A stretch of DNA of 5,180 nt from a bacterium (GTDB taxonomy: Bacteria; Krumholzibacteriota; Krumholzibacteriia; LZORAL124-64-63): NCBI GenBank assembly GCA_030591105.1, contig JAUVBS010000183.1:1-5180 (forward strand), written 5' to 3'. The position numbers and the translations under genes were made by a program. Numbering within the stretch: position 1 is the first letter of the stretch; every line of letters begins with the position of its first letter. The notes beneath the pieces are model-generated. The model ran no database searches. It was not told the DNA's origin and worked only from the letters and a program-made list of their open reading frames with translations. Positions 1 to 4,987 of the stretch are shown here, in pieces.

Positions 1-1
1 G

Positions 2-877
2 GAGTATTTCGATCTCGCGTTGCAGATCAACGCGCAAGCCTACTGGTCGCGCATCGGCAAGAGCTGGGTGTATGCCCTGACCGACGCCTGGGAGCAGGCC
101 TGGGCCGAGCTGGAGCGGTCGGTGCCTCCGGGTACGGAATGGCAGGCCATCAAAGAGGCATCGTACGCCAGGTTGCTCTCCTATCGGGGTGATCGCGAGC
201 GAGTCATCGAGCACAAGCAAGCGTCGATCACCGCATTTCGTAGCCTCGGCAACCGGTACGCCGAGGCGTGGATACTGGCGACCTTGGGCGAGATTCAACT
301 CACCATGGGCGACGAGGCGACGGCGCTGGCTAATCTAGAACAGGCGGCTCGATTACGGCCGGATGCGGCGGTTCTCATGTTCCTGGGCCGAGGGTATGCT
401 CAGCAGGGAGCGTTCGCACAGGCGGAGCGGACCGCCGATCGTCTGGCTGCGCTCTGTGAGAGCGAGCTGACCAAAGTCAATCGTGCCAACCTGCACCACC
501 TCCGCGGCCAGATCGCTTTATACCGCGGCAGTCACCGCGAAGCCGCCGACGAGCTGGCGATGTCGCTCTCGTATGCCGATTTCCTCGAGACTCGCATGGC
601 ATTGGGATCGGTCTTTTTCGAACTGGGCCGCTACACCGAGGCGCGCGAGCTTCTTACTTACGTAGCGGAGCACCAGTGGGCGTGTTTTTTCGACGAGTTT
701 CCCGAGTACGGACCGTTGGCGCTCTACCGGCTCGGTCTGGCCTGTGAGGCGGAAGGGACCGTCGCGCAGGCGGTGGAGTATTACGATCAGTTCCTGCGCC
801 TGTGGCAGGACGGAGGTGCCGGCCGGCCCGAGGTGAAAGACGCCCGGCAGCGGTTGGAAGCTCTGGCCAGCATCTGA
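2..877 (+). CDS. Tetratricopeptide-repeat protein, C-terminal part (5' end outside window)
   Basis: The reading frame is open from the left edge (codons starting at position 2) to TGA at 875-877, giving 291 visible residues. No start with a ribosome binding site is seen; the TTG at 20 is simply an internal leucine codon. The protein is almost entirely helical and carries about five TPR-like helix pairs, roughly at visible residues 86-118, 119-150, 162-192, 194-224 and 238-270, recognisable from patterns such as LGEIQLTMGDEATALANLEQ, RGQIALYRGSHREAADEL, GSVFFELGRYTEARELL and YRLGLACEAEGTVAQAVEYY. TPRs are protein-interaction scaffolds. The last unit, followed by a W-x-D...PEV-x-DA-x-x-RL-x-AL tail, resembles the C-termini of large TPR signalling proteins such as TPR-fused serine/threonine kinases, but no catalytic domain is in view, so that is only a guess. 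It converges on the cytochrome gene and is not part of that operon. TPR assignment is confident, function unknown. Confidence 0.8.
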   Translation, partial: EYFDLALQINAQAYWSRIGKSWVYALTDAWEQAWAELERSVPPGTEWQAIKEASYARLLSYRGDRERVIEHKQASITAFRSLGNRYAEAWILATLGEIQLTMGDEATALANLEQAARLRPDAAVLMFLGRGYAQQGAFAQAERTADRLAALCESELTKVNRANLHHLRGQIALYRGSHREAADELAMSLSYADFLETRMALGSVFFELGRYTEARELLTYVAEHQWACFFDEFPEYGPLALYRLGLACEAEGTVAQAVEYYDQFLRLWQDGGAGRPEVKDARQRLEALASI

Positions 878-907
878 TGGACCTACCGCGCTGAATACAG
901 TGTTTGC

Positions 908-957
908 GCCTCGGCTCGGTCAGTCGAACGAGCCAGTTGGCCGGAAACCTGTCCGGC
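908..957. terminator. Overlapping hairpins at the convergent 3' ends (possible terminator)
   Basis: Two inverted repeats lie where the TPR gene and the cytochrome gene converge. GGCTCG at 913-918 pairs with CGAGCC at 929-934 across a 10-nt loop that includes the cytochrome stop codon, possibly extended by GCC 908-910 with GGC 939-941. GCCGGA at 940-945 pairs perfectly with TCCGGC at 952-957 across 6 nt, inside the last codons of the cytochrome gene. The position suits a shared terminator, but neither stem is followed by a T-run on either strand, so intrinsic termination is not well supported. Confidence 0.2.
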
Positions 958-2077
958 GCTGGTAAACACGATCGTCGTCGTGGCACTCGGTACAGACGGA
1001 TCGGGACCCGACGCCGCCGGTGTGGCAATCGCTACAGTCGGCGTCGCCATGCTCTTCGTCCAGGGTCACGCCCGTGACGCGGTGATCGAACTTCTTGCCG
1101 GCCCAGCCGTCGGGATGACACGCCGAACAGCTAGTCGTGGGCTTGGACAGGCGCGATTCCTGTCGGGTGTGGCAAGTCGTACAGCCCACCGAAGCGTGGT
1201 AACTCTTCAGCGGCCAGCCGGTGTCGGCATGGTCGAACATGTCGTCATGCGCGCGGCCGTGGCAGTATTCGCAGTTGTCCTCGTCGTGGCACTTGTAACA
1301 GGTGTCGTGTAGATCCACTTCGGCCAGGTCGCCCATCGGGTGCGACGCTTCGGCGTGGACGTGGCAGCTCGCGCAATTCTGTTGCTGGTGGCACAGCGAA
1401 CACTCGGCGCCATACACATCGACGTGGGCACGGTGGTGGAACGGGACCTCGTCACCGTCGTCGTAGTCGGTCTGGACGATGATCAGTTCCGCCATCTCGA
1501 TCGGAGCGTGATGGATCTCGGTGTTGAACGTCGTGGCACTGCCTTGCAGCGCGCCGCCGGCTTTCTTGGCGTGGCAGATCTCGCATTCGGTGGCATTGTC
1601 CCACTCCACGTGGCAACCGAGGCACTGACGGTGGTAGGCGCCCCTCAAACCGGGCTGCGTGATATCCTCGAGTAAGACCGACCTGGGGTGGCACTCGCGG
1701 CACTCGGGGTGGGGAAGATCGGGCGGCGTGTAGTGGTGGCAAGTCGGACAGCCGGCGTTCATCTCGGTCATGGTCGCGTGCGCGCGGTGGTTGAAGCGCA
1801 CCGGAACGTACAGGTCTTCGAGCTGGTCGAGGATGACGACGTCCGGTCCGAGATCGGGCGCGAGCGTTGCCGAGAACATATTGCGGGGACAGGAGAAACT
1901 CTTCAGGCACGGGTCGTCGAGCGTGGGGTGATCGCACTGGTGGCAGTGTTGGCACTCTACCTCCTTGACCATCTCCTCATGCAACGGGGGCATCGGTCCG
2001 ACGTCCGGATCCTTGGCCGCTGCGAATCCCACCAACAGGAACAAGACGACCGCCAGGTGATACGGTAAGAACCTCAC
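920..2077 (-). CDS. Periplasmic 13-haem cytochrome c, class III (c3-like) multihaem family
   Basis: This 385-residue protein starts with a Sec signal peptide (hydrophobic stretch about residues 8-21, FAAA just before a likely cleavage) and has 13 CxxCH haem c motifs, with first cysteines at 42, 110, 126, 152, 165, 226, 235, 260, 269, 299, 317, 348 and 362. They group as one N-terminal haem, a tetrahaem block starting FNHRAH (95-169), a second starting FHHRAH (213-273), and two tandem dihaem repeats starting FDH 49 residues apart (281-321, 330-366). The F-x-H-x-x-H element before the first CxxCH of a block supplies axial histidines in cytochrome c3 relatives. Role: a periplasmic electron wire or capacitor between the membrane module encoded just upstream and an unidentified partner, comparable to 16-haem HmcA. 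The GTG start at 2077 overlaps the hybB-like stop by 4 bp and is served by GAGGAG 6 nt upstream. Additional cysteines 48, 57 and 63 are not in haem motifs. No membrane anchor is seen. Confidence 0.93.
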   Translation of the reverse strand: MRFLPYHLAVVLFLLVGFAAAKDPDVGPMPPLHEEMVKEVECQHCHQCDHPTLDDPCLKSFSCPRNMFSATLAPDLGPDVVILDQLEDLYVPVRFNHRAHATMTEMNAGCPTCHHYTPPDLPHPECRECHPRSVLLEDITQPGLRGAYHRQCLGCHVEWDNATECEICHAKKAGGALQGSATTFNTEIHHAPIEMAELIIVQTDYDDGDEVPFHHRAHVDVYGAECSLCHQQQNCASCHVHAEASHPMGDLAEVDLHDTCYKCHDEDNCEYCHGRAHDDMFDHADTGWPLKSYHASVGCTTCHTRQESRLSKPTTSCSACHPDGWAGKKFDHRVTGVTLDEEHGDADCSDCHTGGVGSRSVCTECHDDDRVYQRRTGFRPTGSFD

Positions 2078-3378
2078 GAGTCTCTCCTCTGCGTTACGGC
2101 CGTGTTACCACGTGGGACACTCATCCGCTGATCCGCCCGCTTCGTTTCAACGTCGTGGGCCCACTCCTCGACCGAGCGGTCAGATTCGGTTTCAACAGCC
2201 ATGACCGGGAACACGGTGACCATCAAACGGTAGACGAGAATCAAGGTCGCGATCAGGCCCGCGGTCACGGCGATTTCGCCGATGGCGGGAAAGTACCGCT
2301 CGGTGGCATACAGCGGTTTGTAGGCCACGAGGAAGACGTTGATACGATTCAGAACCACGCCGAAGACCACCAGTAGAGCGGCTGCCAGTAGATGCGGTGC
2401 CGAATGGCGTATTCTTGACGAGAGCAGCATGGCCCCCGGCAAGATGACCCCGCCGACCATCTCCAACACGAACATGAATGACTCGAGGCCGGGCTGAAAG
2501 AGCCACGGCACGGTTCCCCGGATGATCATGTCGCCGACCTTGAACGAGAAGTAGACGAACAGCAGTACCGAGACGGTCTTACCCAGCGACGACAGCAGAT
2601 GCATCTCCGGCTTGCGGCCGAAGGTGCGCGCCGCCCAGATCGATTCGACGATCACCATGGGAAAACCGACCGCGATGGCCGACATCAGAAACAGCAGCGG
2701 TAGGATCGGCGTGTGCCAGAGCGGGTGCATCTTGTAAGGGACGATCACCATCAGTGCGCCGAGGGACGACTGATGTAGGCAGGAGAGCAGCACCCCGGCG
2801 ATGATGAAGAGTGCCATGACCCGGCCGAGGGTGCGATCGAAGAGCCTGAGCAGGAACTCGACCACGCCTTTGAAATGTGCGAGCCAACCCGGCAACGCCA
2901 CCCGGCCCATGAAGCGCTCGACGACGACCGGCATGAACTCGATGTAGAGCACAGTCAGGTAGAACATCACGCAGATACCGACCTCGAACAGTACCGAGTG
3001 GCCTGACCACATCGACGGCATCAAGGGATGCCAGATGTTGTAGAAACGGCCGAGGTCCACCAGGAGCCCCAAGGCGACGAACGTGTAGCCGAGCAAGGCC
3101 GTCAACAACGCCGGCCTGACCAACGCCTCGTACCGGTGGCGGTGGAAAATGTGGGCCAGCGCGGCGGTGGTGAATCCGCCCGCTGCCAGGGCGACGCCCG
3201 AGGCGACGTCGATGGCGATCCAGATACCCCACGGGTACTGATCGTTCAGGTTGCTGATGGCGCCGATGCCGAACAGGAACCGTCTGACTGCGAAGAAGAC
3301 GCCGATCAACACGATGCTCAGCAACACGTAGACGCCGGGGGTCAGGAACTTACGCTGGACCGGTGCGGCCTTGATCAC
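2074..3378 (-). CDS. HybB/NrfD-family integral membrane quinone oxidoreductase subunit
   Basis: This 434-residue protein has about ten hydrophobic helices, near residues 16-36, 50-76, 92-111, 128-150, 186-203, 224-248, 266-284, 303-321, 328-348 and 368-391. It shows the family features of HybB, the membrane subunit of the hydrogenase-2 type: LNDQYPWGIWIAIDV (44-58) followed by GVALAAGGF, DLGRFYNIWHP (108-118), GHSVLFEVG (126-134), LSCLHQSSLGALM (198-210) and HPLWHTPILPLLFL (218-231). Relatives bind no haem; they oxidise or reduce menaquinone and pass electrons to a periplasmic four-cluster ferredoxin, here encoded immediately upstream. The C-terminus carries a hydrophilic tail of about 43 residues (392-434) rich in charged residues. 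The start is GTG in a GTGA overlap with the upstream stop, with GGAGG 9 nt before it. Databases often label such proteins a Ni/Fe-hydrogenase cytochrome b subunit, but no hydrogenase gene is in view, so a hydrogenase role should not be assumed. Confidence 0.93.
   Translation of the reverse strand: MIKAAPVQRKFLTPGVYVLLSIVLIGVFFAVRRFLFGIGAISNLNDQYPWGIWIAIDVASGVALAAGGFTTAALAHIFHRHRYEALVRPALLTALLGYTFVALGLLVDLGRFYNIWHPLMPSMWSGHSVLFEVGICVMFYLTVLYIEFMPVVVERFMGRVALPGWLAHFKGVVEFLLRLFDRTLGRVMALFIIAGVLLSCLHQSSLGALMVIVPYKMHPLWHTPILPLLFLMSAIAVGFPMVIVESIWAARTFGRKPEMHLLSSLGKTVSVLLFVYFSFKVGDMIIRGTVPWLFQPGLESFMFVLEMVGGVILPGAMLLSSRIRHSAPHLLAAALLVVFGVVLNRINVFLVAYKPLYATERYFPAIGEIAVTAGLIATLILVYRLMVTVFPVMAVETESDRSVEEWAHDVETKRADQRMSVPRGNTAVTQRRDS
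2084..2089 (-). promoter_or_regulatory. Ribosome binding site of the 13-haem cytochrome gene
   Basis: GAGGAG on the minus strand lies 6 nt before the GTG at 2077-2075. It sits inside the last codons of the preceding gene and fixes GTG as the start, since no ATG is present nearby in frame. Confidence 0.65.
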
Positions 3379-4310
3379 AATGTCGTCCCTCCCTGGTCCC
3401 GCACCGCTTGCGTCGCGACGGCGTCCGACCCCTCCGCCTCGGCGTCTTGTTCACGATCCCGAGTCAGCCACATGATCTGACCGAGGAACGCGTAGAGCGC
3501 CAGCGGTGGTACGAAATTCTTGAAGATGCTGTGCTGGATCGTCTCGGTCACGCAGGGGACGGGGGCATCACCCAGCTCAGGGAAGTCCAACTCGGTCATC
3601 GGCACGCTCGACAGGTAGAGCCACGACGTGCCACCGACCTCGTGCTCGCCGTAGACGTGATCGATGTAGCGGTCCGGGTTGCGGGCGATCTTCCGGTGCG
3701 CCAGCGCGATCAGTTCATCGCGTCGGCCGTAAGTCAGACACTCCACTGGACAGATCGACACGCAGGCCGGCGCCCTGCCTTCATCCAATCGCTCGAGGCA
3801 GAAGGTGCACTTGCGAACCTGCGGCGTCAGAGCGTTGTCGTACTCGTAGGCCGGAATCTGGAAGGGGCAGGAGACGATGCAGTAACGGCAGCCCATGCAG
3901 CGCGACGCATCGTAGGCCACCACACCGTCGTCACGTTTGTCGAACGCCGTCACGATGCAGGCCGAAGCGCAGGCCGGATCCTGGCAATGCATGCACTGGA
4001 CCTTGGCCCAGATCGGCTCGCCGTCCGGACGAGATTCGTTGACGACGGTGTAATGCGCGGCGTCGGGCCGGCGGTTACTGGTGAAAGCCGATTTGTTCTC
4101 GAAGGAAGACAGCGGTTGTTCCGGCAGATTGTTGGACTGGTTGCAAGCCCACTCGCACTTGCGGCAGCCGATGCAGAGGGTCGTATCGACCAGCACGCCG
4201 ATGCCGTCGACCTTCCGGGCGTGGGGGTGAGGGTCGGAGGCGGCCGCCTTGCCCGGGACAAGGGCCAGACCCGTTGCACCGAGAAGTTTCGTGAATTCTC
4301 TGCGATCCAT
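3375..4310 (-). CDS. Tat-exported four-cluster ferredoxin subunit (HybA/HmcB-like)
   Basis: From the ATG at 4310 the protein has 311 residues and opens with MDRREFTKLLG, a twin-arginine signal (RR-x-F-x-K) followed by a weakly hydrophobic stretch and an AAA|SD cleavage site near residue 24. An upstream GTG at 4367 would bury this signal, so 4310 is preferred; GGAG lies 11 nt upstream. Sixteen cysteines form the four [4Fe-4S] motifs of the DmsB/HybA family: C46-49-52-56, C106-109-114-118, C138-141-144-148 and C168-171-183-187. In this family clusters form between paired motifs. A single hydrophobic helix near 265-283 anchors the C-terminus in the membrane, as in HybA, and a charged tail of about 28 residues follows. 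It faces the periplasm and relays electrons between the HybB-like subunit and either the multihaem cytochrome or another partner. It is the first gene of the operon. The HybA-like architecture is clear; the physiological partner is not. Confidence 0.93.
   Translation of the reverse strand: MDRREFTKLLGATGLALVPGKAAASDPHPHARKVDGIGVLVDTTLCIGCRKCEWACNQSNNLPEQPLSSFENKSAFTSNRRPDAAHYTVVNESRPDGEPIWAKVQCMHCQDPACASACIVTAFDKRDDGVVAYDASRCMGCRYCIVSCPFQIPAYEYDNALTPQVRKCTFCLERLDEGRAPACVSICPVECLTYGRRDELIALAHRKIARNPDRYIDHVYGEHEVGGTSWLYLSSVPMTELDFPELGDAPVPCVTETIQHSIFKNFVPPLALYAFLGQIMWLTRDREQDAEAEGSDAVATQAVRDQGGTTL
3388..3392 (-). promoter_or_regulatory. Ribosome binding site of the HybB-like gene
   Basis: GGAGG (within AGGGAGGG) on the minus strand stands 9 nt before the GTG at 3378-3376. 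It supports GTG as a real start overlapping the ferredoxin TGA, rather than a later in-frame start inside the first membrane helix. Confidence 0.65.
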
Positions 4311-4321
4311 GAGGTTGCGCG

Positions 4322-4325
4322 CTCC
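4322..4325 (-). promoter_or_regulatory. Ribosome binding site deciding the ferredoxin start
   Basis: GGAG on the minus strand lies 11 nt before ATG 4310-4308. Spacing is slightly long but it agrees with the start that places the twin-arginine motif at the extreme N-terminus. Confidence 0.45.
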
Positions 4326-4383
4326 GATCAGAGCTGATATTTGGTCGTGTCGTTGGCGCGGGCGCACCGCGATGAGCGATTCA

Positions 4384-4490
4384 CGCTACAATTGTCGACA
4401 GAGAGGGGAGTGGAATCAAGGCAATAATCAACTAAAGCATATAATGACAGACAGTTATATCCTACCTGCTGAATATATATTGACCCGGTC
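4384..4490 (-). promoter_or_regulatory. AT-rich intergenic region, probable promoter/operator zone of the electron-transfer operon
   Basis: The spacer between the Trm112 stop and the ferredoxin start contains the only strongly AT-rich stretch in an otherwise GC-rich window (about 4412-4482). It holds ATATAA at 4439-4444 facing TTATAT at 4455-4460, a dyad with a 10-nt centre that contains GACAGACAG, and two direct AATCAA copies 12 bp apart (4414-4419 and 4426-4431). On the minus strand there are several TATA-like hexamers but no convincing paired -35 and -10 of the sigma-70 type; the best pair is TTGATT with GACAAT at 17-bp spacing, matching each consensus at only four positions. Base composition and placement favour a promoter here, but the exact site cannot be given. 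No T-tailed hairpin for the Trm112 gene is visible. Confidence 0.4.
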
Positions 4491-4715
4491 TCAACTCGGA
4501 AACGGCTCAGCTCCGTGGCGCTCGAGGATGCTGCGCCAGGTATCCTCCGGTAGCACCTCGGCCTCTTCGATGAGCATGATCGGGATGTCGTCCTCGATGC
4601 GGTAGCGTCGGCGCGTCTTCGGGTCTGTAGATACGAGATGGTCGCCTTCGAGCAGTAGCGGCGCCTTGCTCTCGGGACAGACCAGGATCTCCAGCAGTTT
4701 CTCGTCGAATGCCAT
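4491..4715 (-). CDS. Trm112 family (YcaR/UPF0434-like) small protein
   Basis: The 74-residue product begins with MAFDEKLLEILVCPESKAPL, the typical N-terminus of bacterial Trm112 relatives, and continues with RYRIEDDIPIMLIEEA, the conserved DGIP-x-LL-like segment. Eukaryotic and archaeal Trm112 activate methyltransferases acting on tRNA, rRNA and release factors; the role of bacterial members is poorly defined. Only C13 remains: the second cysteine of the usual CPxC is serine and no further cysteine follows, so a classical zinc site is not possible. A C-terminal extension (about residues 55-74) makes it longer than E. coli YcaR (about 60 residues). The ATG at 4715 is preferred to the GTG at 4721 because the AGGA at 4726-4723 is 7 nt from the ATG but only 1 nt from the GTG. 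It is on the same strand as the cytochrome operon, but the 180-bp spacer to the next gene argues against tight co-expression. Confidence 0.85.
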   Translation of the reverse strand: MAFDEKLLEILVCPESKAPLLLEGDHLVSTDPKTRRRYRIEDDIPIMLIEEAEVLPEDTWRSILERHGAEPFPS

Positions 4716-4722
4716 GGTCACG

Positions 4723-4726
4723 TCCT
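4723..4726 (-). promoter_or_regulatory. Ribosome binding site deciding the Trm112 start
   Basis: AGGA on the minus strand lies 7 nt before the ATG at 4715-4713. The in-frame GTG at 4721-4719 is only 1 nt away, too close for initiation. Confidence 0.5.
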
Positions 4727-4734
4727 ATCGTCGT

Positions 4735-4766
4735 GTGGTCGCGTGGCCGCGTGGCCGCGTGGCCGC
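4735..4766. repeat. 8-bp tandem repeat, four copies (GTGGYCGC)
   Basis: Four back-to-back octamers are seen: GTGGTCGC at 4735-4742, then three perfect GTGGCCGC copies at 4743-4750, 4751-4758 and 4759-4766. The last copy with the bases after it also forms a small hairpin, GTGGC at 4759-4763 pairing with GCCAC at 4767-4771 over 3 nt. The array begins 20 bp upstream of the Trm112 ATG, so it probably lies in that gene's leader or promoter. Confidence 0.9.
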
Positions 4767-4846
4767 GCCACTACTTTCGGTCGCCGGGTCAAGCTAGCGT
4801 CAACGGTAGCACGGTGCGTATCGGAGCGCCACCTTTGCGCCGAGGG

Positions 4847-4858
4847 CCCCCCGGGGGG
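4847..4858. repeat. 12-bp perfect palindrome CCCCCCGGGGGG
   Basis: Six C followed by six G form a perfect palindrome in the divergent spacer, preceded by GGG. It has no loop and no T-run, so a terminator role is unlikely. It could be a protein-binding site or chance sequence in a GC-rich region. Confidence 0.6.
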
Positions 4859-4905
4859 TCTTCTCAAGCCGGCCGTCGCGGCTCATTCCGGTCGTCGAAT
4901 ATCGC

Positions 4906-4934
4906 TTGCTTGTCGGTGGGCGCTGTTCTACAGT
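4906..4934 (+). promoter_or_regulatory. Candidate sigma-70 promoter for the secreted-protein gene
   Basis: TTGCTT at 4906-4911 and TACAGT at 4929-4934 are separated by exactly 17 bp, and transcription would start near 4941, leaving a leader of about 47 nt. The match is moderate (TTG of the -35, four of six bases of the -10). The rest of the divergent spacer, 4716-4905, shows TTGACG and TTGACC on the minus strand (4803-4798 and 4792-4787) that might be -35 elements for the Trm112 gene, but with no clear -10 partner. Confidence 0.4.
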
Positions 4935-4972
4935 GCGGCCCGTTCACGGCCATATTGATCTGAGTCCATCAC

Positions 4973-4979
4973 GGGAGGG
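4973..4979 (+). promoter_or_regulatory. Strong ribosome binding site of the secreted-protein gene
   Basis: GGGAGGG lies 8 nt before the ATG at 4988-4990. This is the best evidence that the reading frame running off the right edge is a genuine gene start. Confidence 0.7.
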
Positions 4980-4987
4980 CGAACGCC

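Noticed and set aside
20..877. TTG at 20 as the start of the TPR gene
   Set aside because: The frame is open upstream to the window edge, no ribosome binding site precedes the TTG, and it is better read as leucine within a longer protein.
980..2068. Plus-strand reading frames antisense to the 13-haem cytochrome gene
   Set aside because: They mirror the repeated CxxCH codons of the real gene and have no independent start signals.
3408..4337. Long plus-strand reading frame antisense to the ferredoxin gene
   Set aside because: It lies opposite a clearly recognised four-cluster ferredoxin gene, shows no domain pattern, and reflects the high GC content of third positions.
4311..4367. GTG at 4367 as the start of the ferredoxin gene, adding 19 residues
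   Set aside because: It would place a hydrophilic stretch before the twin-arginine motif; the ATG at 4310 puts RR at residues 3-4 as expected for a Tat signal and has its own GGAG upstream.
4414..4431. FNR/CRP-type box from the AATCAA elements
   Set aside because: The two copies are direct repeats, not the inverted TTGAT-N4-ATCAA arrangement needed for such a site.
4709..4963. Plus-strand reading frames across the divergent spacer
   Set aside because: They run through the octamer repeat and the C6G6 palindrome, overlap the Trm112 start, have no ribosome binding site and give an arginine/proline-rich product without recognisable pattern.
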